Part shown: one piece after another, positions 20,301-31,415 of the stretch | How positions within the stretch are numbered: the first letter of the stretch is position 1 | Layout: the number at the start of each line of letters is the position of its first letter | NCBI GenBank assembly: GCA_029449245.1 | Contig: JANATF010000011.1 | Location: 620,001 to 684,000 of the forward strand | DNA length: 64,000 nucleotides | Source of the DNA: Mortierella alpina | Lineage: Eukaryota > Mortierellomycota > Mortierellomycetes > Mortierellales > Mortierellaceae | Direction of reading: 5' to 3' | Position numbers and translations under genes: made by a program | The notes under the pieces: generated by a model | The model's input: the letters and a program-made list of their open reading frames with translations, nothing else | Told to the model about the DNA's origin: nothing | The model's database searches: none

Positions 20301-22475
20301 GGCTCCGCGCGCCTTTGCTGCTCTTGTTGTACTTCATCTTCTTGGACGGGCGTTTCAGAGGCTGAGCTTTCCTCTTCGCTTCCTTCTCTTTCTTCTTCTC
20401 CTCCTGTCGAAGCTTCTTGGCCTCCAGCTTCTTCGCCTCCTTCTCCTTCTTGGCAGCCAGCTTCTTGGCCTCTTTCTCTTTTTTCTTCTCCTCTCGTGCC
20501 TTCTGGGCTGCAAGCTGTTTCTGGGACAACTTCCTCTTGGGCGGCTCCTTGGGCGGCTCTTTGGGCGGCTCCTTGGGCTTTTGCTTCTGCTTCTGCTTCT
20601 TCGACTTTGCCTTGGACCCCCCAGGGCTGGGTGGTGACGAAGTTGGACCAGGAGGCGGCTGCGGGGGGACTGATGAAGGAGCACCACCTTGCGTTCTTGT
20701 CAAATCGACCAAGTGAGCAGCGTAGATCTTTTTGGGAAAGGGCCTTGAGAAAAAAAGGAAGGGGGAGGTCAATGCGCGTTCTATTGAACCCTCAAAAAAA
20801 ACCAGTTGCAAACGCCCTTTGACAAAAAAAAAAGAGCCCATGTGTTCCTCTTACCTCGAAATTTCGGTCGTTTCTGCATCATCTACAGGGTTCTCGTCCA
20901 AACCCAAAGGTACCACGAACCCCAGGAGATCGAGGTAGGCCTTGTATTGCTTCTCAAGTTCTTGTTGTCGACTCTCTTGCTCAGGCGGCGGCCTGTGGTC
21001 TTCCTTTTGACACACGAAGATGTCCCAGGACGCTGACGTGTCCAACTTGACTTTAACAGCTTTCTTGTAGTCATCAAGAAGCTGCTTCAAGATGGTTGTC
21101 GCCTCCGTCAGGAGCGTCTTTGCATCAAACGTCAGCTGCAGAAGGGTCGTGGGCATGTCACCATCGATTTCGAACGATATTGGAGAGTGCGGAGCCTCGC
21201 CAGCAAGCCTGTCCTGCTCTTCAGCAGCGTCGAATCGGCACTTGATGATGTTCGCCAGGCTGGTGAGCTTCAAAAGCATACCACTGACGCGCTCATCGGG
21301 CGCCTCCCACTCGAGACCAGTCTTGGCCGTCTCTTGCTCATCGGCCTCGGCCTCCTCCTCGGCTGCCTCCATTGGAGTGTCTGCATCCGCGCTGGTAGGG
21401 GGCTCCTCGGACTCCTCACACTCGAGGAGACTGACTTGAATTTGATGCACGTAGCTTATGGCATCCTCTACGAGATCGTAAAGGATGCCCAGCGGACTCG
21501 GAGTTTCTGCGGCGTCGTCTCCGCAAAGCTGGATAACATGATCTTGAAGTAGTCGATACAGGTTGCTAACAAGGCGAAAATACCCATCTGGAATTGGTGG
21601 TGACTTGAGCGCCTGGATTGCCTTGCAGTTTCGCTTCAGTCCCATGTTGGGGACGTTTTTGGCGTAGTCACTTCGGGACACCATCCCGAGGACTGGGTAT
21701 TGAAGCTCCGACAGCTTGAGTCCCCGGCGGACGTCGTCCACTTTGTACTGAAAGAAGCCGCCGCCCTTGCCGACCTTCCTTAGCACACAATCGACGGTTG
21801 AATGCAAAAACAGATCTGAATCCACAGACGCTGGAACCGCCTGGACCCCACAGAGGTGACGCGCAACACACACATCACTCTCCCCAGGGCATTCACAAAC
21901 GTTCCAACCAAGTGCCCGTAGCCCGGTGACGATGTTGTTGATATCCGAATGCCGGACAGGCCGGCAAGCTGTGAGCTGCCTTCGGATGCTGCAGAAAGCC
22001 TTGCGCCGCTTTCGCTGCCCTTGACGTGGCAACAGGTCCACAGCAGAGGCAAGCTTTTGGAGATTGGCCTCCTTCTGCTTGGCGCGGTCTTCTTGCCCTA
22101 CGTTCTTTTGGGTCGTGGAGAACTTGTCACCGGCGTGGATTCGAGTGAGTTCAGGCGAAAAATGTTTTGTAAGCATGCGGTGTAATGCATGCACAACAGG
22201 CTGGTAAGTTGACGCTCGTGGGGGGTCGTGGATAGCCTGGAAGGGTCGTTCTCGTTTATATAGAGCCTGGGGGGACCTTGTTGCAGTTGCTTTTGTTGCT
22301 GCCGCGTCCTTTTCAGTCTACGCATGTCTTCTTCGACCAGCCAGTGCTTTATGAAAAAATAATAGCAGCCAAACAGGTCTAGTTGAACGACATGGGTCTT
22401 GGTCTCCTCCGGGGACATGCGCTGTCCCTGTATGTCAAACTCTTCTAGGAACTGGAAAAAGCCATGTAGACCCAT
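17302..22475 (-). CDS. XPG/FEN1-like nuclease fused to a Fanzor (eukaryotic TnpB) RNA-guided nuclease
   Basis: Exons: 22475-20855 (with one frame change near 22220-22280), 20743-20274, 20171-19195, 19086-18732, 18628-17721 and 17616-17302; the last five introns are GT-AG, 102-111 nt and phase compatible. Total ~1530-1550 residues. N-terminus MGLHGFFQFL with FEN1-type acids: D in VQLDL (33), E and D in CPGESDVC (~199, 201), D and D in VDSDLF (~219, 221), D in RSDYAKNVPNMG (~270). Exon 3 is Lys-rich (nuclear-signal-like); exon 4 has Glu/Gln-rich repeats. The C-terminus has RuvC-I GIDLG (codon 18284), a RuvC-II region without Glu (VVVLGDGQF), DEYKTSSVCPRC, CX2C-X12-CX2C and RuvC-III HRDSAGAHNI (codon 17481). 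Known Fanzors are RNA-guided DNA nucleases; the fusion is my inference. Possibly a pseudogene, or two adjacent genes. Confidence 0.78.
17312..17377 (-). repeat. 33-bp tandem duplication in the Fanzor C-terminal tail
   Basis: Two adjacent 33-bp units, one base different, each encode the acidic peptide AQAEEEDEGDF at the extreme C-terminus. The period is a multiple of three, so the frame is kept. Confidence 0.8.
19576..19650 (-). repeat. 33-bp tandem duplication in the acidic linker
   Basis: Two near-identical units encode EDVEMSVADPA twice in the acidic linker of exon 4 of the fusion gene. A separate PPKE-type 12-bp repeat lies in exon 3 near 20538-20577. All periods keep the frame, which suggests the linker grew by slippage under selection for an open frame. 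Confidence 0.7.
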
Positions 22476-22496
22476 GACTGAAAGTGTTTGTTCGGA

Positions 22497-22818
22497 GTGC
22501 GAGCGTTTTGAAAAGGTGGGATGATGGTGAAACGATACGGCAAAAATGAGAACTATGTGAAGAATGAAAATGAAGGCAGGGTCAGAGTGCTAGCGTTATG
22601 AAAGGATAGGATGATGGTGAAAAGATACGGCAAAAATGAGAACTATGTGAAGAATGAAGGTGAAGGCAGGGTCAGAGTGCGAGCGTTATGAAAGGATAGG
22701 ATGATGGTGAAAAGATACGGCAAAAATGAGAACTATGTGAAGAATGAAGGTGAAGGCAGGGTCGGGGTGCGAGCGTTATGAAAGGATGGGATGATGGTGA
22801 AAAGATACGGCAAAAATG
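22497..22818. repeat. 90-bp minisatellite, about 3.6 copies, between the two Fanzor genes
   Basis: Units start at about 22497, 22587, 22677 and 22767 (GTGCGAGCG or GTGCTAGCG), with an exact 90-bp period and only a few substitutions. The core contains AAAGATACGGCAAAAATGAG. The array starts 22 bp upstream of the ATG of the minus-strand fusion gene and lies between it and the plus-strand Fanzor copy, so it occupies the promoter or leader of the former. Confidence 0.9.
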
Positions 22819-23764
22819 AAAGGGATCGTAAGAATAAGATATATTACTTCTGGCCCAAACAAAGAGGAAAGCAGCTCGGGGTTTTACCACAACTTAGAGT
22901 TATCACTTAAAGAACATGCAGCATACATTGTCCGCGCTGTGGTGTCTCGTCACTACTGGACTTTTAGCCTGGATCCAGGAGCATTGCAGACAAGGAGATG
23001 GTACTTCATGGAGCTCGTATTGATAAGGACCAATATTTACTGTATATTCCAAGAGTAGTGCAAGCGTCCAGACGCGAGGTTCAGCTTTCTCCAACGATCA
23101 CTCCAGATCACAGAAAGACCGTTTTTGACAACTACATGGGAACAAAGTAGAGTCCGGACGCGCGCATCACTGCTAGACTGATTGCTTATATCGTTTACCA
23201 CGACCATCAAGCCGAATCACCTCACATGTCCGTCTGGCGGGCGCATGCACCAGAGATGGAGGTTGCAGCAACCATCGTCTATAGTGCGCAATCTTACAAT
23301 GCTATTGTTGCAGGACGGTGGAGTCTGTGCTATTCTCGCCGCGTGCACTATGTCGAATCAACGATTGTTTTTCACGCCGACACTCTTCACTTTACACCCT
23401 CGTCTTCCTTTTGCAAGTGTTCTATTGTCACGATTACAGATATCAACCAAAACTATTCTGCAATGTCCGTCAACCCAATGTCCGGCAACCATGTCCGTTA
23501 CAACATCGGCAACCGTTGCTTTGCTAAAGCACTTTTGCAGTGTCTTTGCAACGTGCTCTTCACAGAGGAAGAACATCTTGAGCACTTCAGCATGACTTTC
23601 GTGCTAGGAAACTCGTTGAGTTCATCGAGAACCTGAAGAGTGATGGAACGCAAAACCCTAAATCCTGATCCTCTTCCTGTAAGGCTCGAGTCAAGTGCCG
23701 AGAAAGGAAGACAGCCTTGAAGATAAGAAATGGTTAATGGTTAATTTTCTGGTCCAGTATCTAG
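22819..23764. other. Unresolved 5' region of the plus-strand Fanzor copy
   Basis: About 950 bp between the minisatellite and the recognisable Fanzor frame. Several 60-140-codon frames overlap here but none shows XPG or Fanzor motifs. A short protein-like stretch near 23600-23660 (KLVEFIENLKSDG) could be a decayed or unspliced N-terminal exon. No start codon for the downstream gene can be fixed. Confidence 0.35.
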
Positions 23765-25512
23765 AAGGACCTCATTCTAGAATTTCTCGCCCTCAACAAG
23801 CTTTCCCGAAATCCTGGAAGGATCATCCCGCTGACTTCGTCAAAGGAACCATTTGTTACATTCTCGGAGCGGGAACTTGCGGGGTTCTTTTTCTCGCGTG
23901 GAGGAGTCTTGCGAGCAAGAATTCAAGAGCTGGTCCCGGGTCATTGCACGTCTATCACTGATGCGCGGGAGTGGGTGTCAGAACAGGAGCCGGGGCTGTT
24001 CATCAAGAGCTTTCTTGTTGATATTGCTCCCGACAATCTGACCGTTCGTCAACGAGGTAAAGTTGGACATCGCGCTGCAATCGAGCTACCCACTCTTGAC
24101 ATGCTCGAGACCCACTTGAGGTGTTGGACGACAAGGACTTCCAACCGGAAACCTACACTCGCAAGCGGTATTTTCCACAAGGATCAATCCGAACAAATGG
24201 CTTTAATCTGCAGGTGCTCTGCTTCAAGGTGCGAGAATTGTTATCTGTTAAATACAGACGGCTGCCCGACGATCTCTTACCATCCCGGTTGACCTCCACT
24301 ATCCACGGCACTGGTGACTTCCTAACGGAAATCCGAAATGTGGTAACCACCAAGGAAGACGTAGCAAGACTTTGGCCCAATGTCGACGCTCAAGATATCA
24401 AGCTCCTGACACTTGATGCTGGACAGGCATATGTCGTGGGTGCCTATGCACACCTATCAAAATCGTGCAAAGTCAAGGATCCAGCGCAGGAGGCGCCCTC
24501 GTCTGTCACGCGCCCTCTCCCTGTCACCTCAGCTTCAACCGCAACAGCACAGGATCCGATGCAGCCGCAGGTGATTTCCACGCCATCATCCGCAGAGCAC
24601 AAGAGCACCCTTCACCATAACTTGGCGGTTAACCAAAAAGCAGTACTGCAGCCCATGTTTCGCTACAGGCGCTGGCTCGAGAACGAAAAGAATCTGAACC
24701 CAGAGGGCCCGGAGCAACAACAGCCCTCGAAACCAGATATTGGGTTGCAGTCGATTGCGGATATCGAGTCCCAGCTCCCACCTCTCCGAGGTCCCGATGT
24801 CAGTGTGATGGACTATGTGACCAAATTGGAGGAGGTGGAGGAACGCCTCTTGAATTTCTACAATGGCAACAATAATCGCTACCTCAAACACACCTGGGAT
24901 ATGAAGCGAGCCCAGCACAGGGAGTATCAGGCTATCGCCAATAGCCTGCTTGGAATCATTGGTGGCAGTATTGGAGAGCAACGCAAGGACGACAACGCAG
25001 TGGTGATTGGTGTGGGTCTTGGTGATTTCAAGAGTCTGGGTCGTCTGTCATCCCTGCACACGACATTCTTGTCATATTTCATCCGTCTGGTACGCAAAAA
25101 CAGGCACGATTGAAAATGCCTTTGAACAACCGAGCGCGGACGATTAACATCTCATATCTACATACTTCAGGCCAGATCTCTCGGGTACATTGTTGTGGGT
25201 ATAAACGAATTTTATACCTCCAAAAAATGCCCCGACTGTCAAGACTTCATCGCTCAAGTGACGATACGTCAGTTGTACTGTAGGAAATGTGGCCGGTATC
25301 ACCACAGGGACGTCATGGCCGCGGAGAACATGTCCATTGCCCTACAAGAGCACCTTTTGAGGCAGGAGAGACCACTATATCTCCATCCAATGACAGCAGA
25401 TGGCTCATATCCGTGGAAGAAGCCGATTTCAGGACCAGAGCCAACGGCTCGTCCGAAAAGATCCACGTCCATCTCAGAGGAAAGCCCCAGCAAGAAAGCC
25501 AAGCAACTCTAG
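23765..25512 (+). pseudogene. Second Fanzor (eukaryotic TnpB) copy, 5' incomplete, one frame break
   Basis: An open frame from 23765 has the conserved N-terminal region (EPFVTFSERELAGFFF, cf. EGYVTFSELGLLEVLW in the other copy). At about 24115-24121 the homology shifts by -1 into a frame running to 25089: GSIRTNGFNL, RuvC-I LLTLDAGQA (D codon 24415), then VVIGVGLGDF. A GT-AG intron (25090-25170, phase 0) leads to the last exon 25171-25512 with INEFYTSKKCPDC, CX2C-X13-CX2C and RuvC-III HHRDVMAAENM (D codon 25309). The intron falls at the same place as the last intron of the fusion gene. No XPG domain is seen. If the frame break is real this is a pseudogene; a missing base in the assembly would restore a gene. 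It ends 122 bp from the converging PPR gene. Confidence 0.72.
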
Positions 25513-25634
25513 TCTTTGTGTGTCAGGCCACACACACCCACATGCTGATTGTATGTACCTTGTAGACTAGATTCGTCTTCGGAGACGTCATCTCAGCCTA
25601 GGGAGCACTACTTTCAATATATATTTTTTTTGGT

Positions 25635-28600
25635 CTATGCCACTACACTTTCCTCTTGTAAATGGCCGCTACTACTATCACCGCTAATGCTGCTGCGATG
25701 GCCCCGATTATACGCATTCTCGAGTGCCTGTCGCAGTCTCTGCGTATCCTTGGATATCCTGGCCTGTCTAATCACGCGCGGAGCCACCGAGTTGAGTGCC
25801 CAACTGGCCTCCTCCAGCATCTCGGGTGAACCCTCTTTGATACAAGTGTCAATGTACTCGCCAAGGACATACTTGTTCACAAAGATGAGACGGCCCTTGT
25901 TAATTGCTCCATCTGCATGGAATTCCGAGGGTGATGTTGCGGATGTGGTGGTGTTGTAGAGTAGGGAGGGGGAAGTCGATGGTGGCGATGCTGCGGATAT
26001 TGTCGAATCTATTTCGGGTATTGTCGTTGGTGCTGAATCTGATGCCAACGTGGATACACTCACGTTCTGCTTGACGCCATGGCTGCGAGATTTCGTTTCG
26101 CCTGTCAAATAGTGCATCACAACCTGAGCATCCCTCAGTCTCTCCTGGGATCCTGCACTGAATCCTGAACGCTTTTCCATCTCCAGGGCTTGGACCCTCT
26201 CACGAATATGCGACAAGACCAAGAGGTTCAACATGGAAGCTGTTCTTGGGGAGAGCTCAATTCGCTCAACCATGTGCTCAACCGGCCGTTGATGTCTCGC
26301 GGCACGCTTCTCCAGCTCTCTGTCAGAGATCGTCTTGATTCCTTCGGCTATCCGCTCCTTCTTCTTGGACTTTACGAGCTCCTCTATCTGACTCTGCTCA
26401 GACTTGACAAACGACTTGAACACCTCCCGACCCGCCTTGAAGTCCATCCGTCTCATGACAAAATACTCCATCAGGAACTCCATAAATCCGTCCATCTGAC
26501 TGGTGCTGTGATCGCTCATCATACCATGACGCTTCATCTCCTCCAACAAGAACCCGCCTTCGTCCTCCATACCTTCGACCATCAGACACGTCCGGACCAT
26601 GGGCACATACCACTCTGCGGTTTTCTGGATCTCTCCTGACGTTGAGTACTGCGCAATCAAACTTCTTGCCGAAGTGGTGTCCTGTGCTCGTACACAGCAG
26701 TTCAAAAGTCCCGCAAATATCTCTGGTGTCATTGAAATCGCTGGTTGTTCCTTCAGCATGTCGGGCCGCACCTTGTTCAGGACAAACCGTGACATCTTGA
26801 CCTGTACCTGCGAGGCTCCAATCACGGTCTGGTACAGCATCGCGTCGCGCTCCACACCCTGTAACGCCAGATCGTCCCACCGCCTAAGCAGCTCATCAAT
26901 CTCGTCACCATGACCTAACCCAGCCAGCACACTCGCGAGCGTGGTTTTGTTGTGGTATTGCTGAATGCCACCATTTCCGTTTGCTAGGTCCTGGTTCTCG
27001 CCGGCAAGAGCCTCTTGCATCATATTTTCAACCTTCTGGAGTGCCGTCATTGCCACTGGATAGAGCTGGTTCTGGTACATCCACTGACCAGCCACGAATG
27101 GTGAATGAGAGTAGAGTCCAAAGCAAGACTCGATCAATGGCTGGAAATCCCGTGCAGATGTTGGTGCATATGCGCCGGGTCCGGATGTCATCTCCTGAAA
27201 CACCTTTAACACCTTCTCGAAAACTTGCCCATCCTCGCGCGAGGCTCCAAACTCACGGGATCGAGCCATGGTCTCCATGAGTGTGAGATATGTCGATTTC
27301 AGTGGTGTCAGTCCTCGAGCATTCATGTCCTCTAGCAATGAGAGCGCGTGTCGTTGCAGCGGCCAACGAGAGGACTGAAGCAGGTTCAGTCTCGTCGCAA
27401 TCCTCATCATGGCGTCATAGTCCTCTGGAGTCCTCTGATCTAAGGGGATAGCAGACAACGACTGATGACTCCGGTCTCCGAGGTAAAGAGCTTCGTCGAA
27501 CTGAAATCGGCTCAGCTGTGTGGGGGTAACCAGACCAGGGAGCACGGATTCTGGCAAGATATCTGCCTGGCGGTCCTTGGACGTCCTCGATACCGTCTTC
27601 ACTATCCTGTCCAGTGCCATGCCACATGCTGCGAGGAAGGACCTATGGTGATTTGCAGTGGACTCTGTCGGAGAGCCCTTGATCATCCACATCCTATAGT
27701 CTTGCCGGATCTGCTCATAGTTTCCGCTCTTGGCATACTGACGTGCCAAGGATACAAGGGGTCTGATAGATGACAGTGGATTCTCCTTGGTCGCAGTGGC
27801 AACCACGACGTTCAGGATATCTCTCGCAGATTTTGTCAAACCACAGTTTGCAAGTGCCTCTGCCACAGCCGAGGAGAGTTCCGGGCTAGCCTCATGGACT
27901 GATGGAAGTCTCTGCAGAACCTCGTTCAGTTTCTCAGTCGAGCCAGAGTTTCCGAAAGCCTAGAGATTGTCAATCATTAGTGGCGTTACTATGTACAGCA
28001 GGTCACTCACACAATGGATTCGGCGGACCCTACCTCCACTATATAGCGCCACAGCTGATCGTCCATCTGCACGTCCTGCGAACGACTCAATTGGTCCGCC
28101 ATCAGATATGCCAAGGTATTGAGTTCTTCCCGGATGCCCGACCCAAGTACTGGGACAGCAGCATCATGAATGCATTCGAATAAACCATGCCACAATGTCT
28201 GATCCAGCTCCAAGTTCAGATCGGGCAGCTCCCATTGATCAAAGGACATAACTGCAGGCAAACGGCCATGACGGACCGCATCCACTAGAACGCGTGCTGA
28301 CCTCCATCGTTGCAGTGCTAAAGTGGCGCTGGTGGGCTCTTTGTCAGCCATGCTAATGCTGCTGGGTCCTGAGCCTGCGATCTTGAGAACCAAGAGAAGA
28401 GTTTCCCGATCCGGCTGCAGTCCCGAATTGCCAAGCATGTTGGCCTCTGAGCTCATCTCGGTCAAAATCCCCAGTGCACTTTCCAGTGGCTCGAATGCTG
28501 TGGACAAAGATTCAGAGGAGAGCGGAGCAAATGCTTTTGGGTTCTCGCCCAGAGTCCGCAACAGAAAGTGAAAGACCTCCTTTGTGGGTCCTGATTTGGT

Positions 28601-29073
28601 GGTAGTCGAAACTCCTGACAGTGATGTCGATGATAAGGAGGCCTGCTGCTGAAGCGTGTGGCATGCGTTCTGGAACGCCTCATAATCCTGCTTGGCCAAG
28701 AGCTGCTCCAGCTCTAGAACTGCTGGTGATTTAGAGGCGGGGGTGGCGGCAGTTGATTGGACTGTAGCATTTCAAGAACACCTTGTTAGCAAGACTGGTC
28801 GCCAAAGACCCCTTCGAGCCGGTCATAACGGTGCCTTGATCGATGCAACTACTTACAGCGGCGACTCCACGGTCGTCCTTGGGTAGACAAGTTGGCTTGC
28901 TGCAATCCTGCTGGTGCTGGTGCTGACCGTGCATGGGCTGTTGACTGCGAGGTGAGAGCGCTAGATGCCCAGGTCCGTTGGTGGTGGAGAGAGATGGCCT
29001 TGGACGGCTTTAGCAGAGCGACTCTGCAAAGGGGCGATCCAGCCTTTGCGGTCGACCTTGCCGCTGCGTTCAT
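25635..29073 (-). CDS. Pentatricopeptide-repeat (PPR)-like mitochondrial protein
   Basis: Exons 29073-28857, 28761-28013 and 27959-25635 give about 1096 residues. Intron 1 is phase 1 (GTAAGT). Intron 2 is 53 nt and phase 0 with a weaker donor (GTGTGAG). The N-terminus is rich in Arg, Ser and Ala without acidic residues, a typical mitochondrial presequence. The body is all-helical, with PPR-style pairs such as MAEALANCGLTKSARDIL and TYLTLMETMARSREFGA, but the repeats are degenerate. Such proteins bind organellar RNA in processing, stability or translation; the target is unknown. It converges with the second Fanzor copy. The gene model is strong; the PPR label is by resemblance. Confidence 0.8.
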
Positions 29074-31415
29074 TGGAATGGGACGAGGCTGACGGGCAGG
29101 CCCACAGGACGAGAAGAGAGAGAGAGAGAGAGGGGAGGAGGGCAGAGGTGGATCCTGGCAATGACAATGTCGGTCTCTCTGCTGGGACGACGATGGATGA
29201 TTCGCTCTGTTGTCCTTGGGGCGCAATGCAGGTCGAGGGGAGTGAGGATTGCAACGGCTGGCGAGAAGAGGACGCCGATCGGGAGGCTGCTGAAGGACAG
29301 TCCCCGCTGCCAGGTTTGGCAATTTGTTTGCATAAGCCACTCCCCACAGCCATATGGATCGCATCGCCGCCCCACCCTACCGGCACAGTGTTCAGTGTAC
29401 ATGAATACAGACATGGAGTCAAGTAGTACATTGTTGCCAACGTGATTCGCTCCACCCTATCACAACAGCATCTAATGTGCCTACATATACATGGAATCCA
29501 TACGTGGTTGATATGACTATCTAGAGCAGCTCCCTGAATGGATGATCCTCTGAGGTCAAATAGCATCGTATTGACCATAGAGACACGTATAGACTAGATG
29601 AAAAACTACGATCCTCACAATCATCACATATAGAAGCGTGTCTCACCCATGGCCAAGCGCGTTGCCGAAGGAACCACGTTGTCGCTCGACCTCGTCAGTA
29701 CATCGAGACGAGCAGGCACATTACGCTGCACTGGTCTCATCCCAGCATCTACGTCGATATGGGCATTTTCGATCTCAATGGGGCTGATAATGTAGAATGT
29801 TAGACTGGACAACGAGACCTTTGTCCCTAACTGTCATTATTACCTTGTATATTGAATTATCGAGCCACTGCACAATCAGCCAAAATGACTTGAAAACCTA
29901 ACCGATTCGACATCTGTAGAGAATATTGTAATGGTTAGTAAAAAAGGGCAACAAACACAACCGTACAGCTCCCTTGATGCAATTACTCCACAAAGCATAG
30001 AGGCCCCAACCACCCGGCGGTGGAAACAGCCGCAGTCAGACCGAGACTCACGGTCACCATAGCCTCCTTTTCAAGGAGGCTCCGATTGCAGCACCAACAT
30101 GGCCAAGACGACAAGCGCCTTGACATGAAGAGGTCATCTGGAGAGACAGGCAGTGCCAGCGCTTCACCTATGCGTCTCTCATGGACCCAAGGAGCAACCA
30201 GATGCAACCACTCAAGATCAACATCACAACCAAGACTCAGTTAGCCTGGACTGGTAGAGGTCTTATGGAGAGACAGGCAGCACGCGGCTTTAACCTATGG
30301 CTTCTCATGGACCCAAGGTGTTGAACCCTTGCGGAAGCGATATGGATCCCAGCTCCTCCCAACGAGAAGTGGACTCAAGAACAGACGAGGTCATATGGAG
30401 GGAGACACTCCTATCGTCATCACCAGTCCCTCATGAACCCAAGAGTCTAACGGAGAACATACTGCTCGAATTGCATCGCCACCATGAGTACGATGACAAG
30501 CATCGCGGCATGGAGAGGTCATATGGAGAGACAGGCAGTGCCAACGCTTCACCTATGCGCCTCTCATGGACCCAAGGAGCAACCACCAGCAGCAGTTCAA
30601 ATCCTGCACCTCCTTAGTCAGAGAGGGGTACCCTTTGACTGCGGAGAGGTCATATGGAGAGACAGGCAGCGCCATCGCTTCACCTATGCGCCTCTCATGG
30701 ACCCAAGGCGGACCCTGCTCGCATCCACTTTCAAGTCCGTACACAACGCCGTGTTTGCTCTCAGTCACCACCATTACCTGTAATTGCTCGACAATCCAAC
30801 GGAGGACACTTGAACACCCAGCGAATCCGTTGTATCTGTGGATAAGCGCCATCGCAGGCAAGGAAGGGAGCGAGAAAAAAAAATCAAAATGACGAGTCTG
30901 TAAGAGTCGCTTAGATGCCACCCTGAAAGCGAGGCATCCGGCCAAAGGTTGATGTCCTAGCTGCTTTTACGTTGAAGTCTTGTTTTCTGAGGAGTGACCG
31001 TGTTGCCGCCCTTTTGTGAGGATGATGGGCCAGTGTCCAATGGGTGGCAGAAGAGGAGAGTTGGAGAGAGAACAACAGAGTCCGCGTGTAGTGTTGAAAG
31101 AAAATTAAAGCCACATGGCCATGCGTCTGAAATGTGCACAGTGCAACCTATAGATGATGTCAACGGATCAATCCCCCCTCGCATGCTGCCGTTTTCCTGG
31201 ACGAGTCCCTGAATCGCACACTTTGACCCTCCTTGGCCTATTATGCACCTTTTCTGTTATTTTCTGAAGTATGAACGCGTTTACATCGACCGAATTGTGA
31301 TTGAAAGCCTTCAGGCACGCGACAGACTCCACGACAGCCAACTCATGGCGCGATGGACAACATCCGTTTCTTTTCTAACGGTCCTTGTATGGTTCGCCAT
31401 GTTTCACTGATAGCC
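29074..31415. other. Intergenic region with a tandem array
   Basis: About 2.3 kb with no supported protein gene. It holds a GA microsatellite near 29115-29135, the 127-131-bp array at 30117-30715 (listed separately), and flanks. Open frames across the array are by-products of the repeat and change frame from copy to copy. Confidence 0.5.
30117..30715. repeat. Tandem array, five copies, period 127-131 bp, conserved 65-bp half
   Basis: Copies of AGAGGTCATATGGAGAGACA begin near 30131, 30258, 30388, 30516 and 30647. In each the next ~65 bp are conserved (ending in CTCATGGACCCAAGG; copy 3 is the most diverged), while the other ~65 bp differ strongly. The conserved half is open in both directions, but the spacings 127, 130, 128 and 131 shift the frame, so it is not one coding repeat as it stands. 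It does not fit CRISPR (repeats too long, eukaryotic genome). The function is unknown. Confidence 0.85.

Noticed and set aside
20179-20637. Plus-strand Leu-rich frame resembling a membrane protein
   Set aside because: It is the antisense of the Lys/Glu-rich linker exon of the fusion gene, where reversed AAG/GAG codons read as Leu/Phe.
30117-30715. CRISPR array
   Set aside because: Repeat blocks are ~65 bp, not 23-47 bp, divergence is too high, there are no cas genes, and the genome is eukaryotic with introns.
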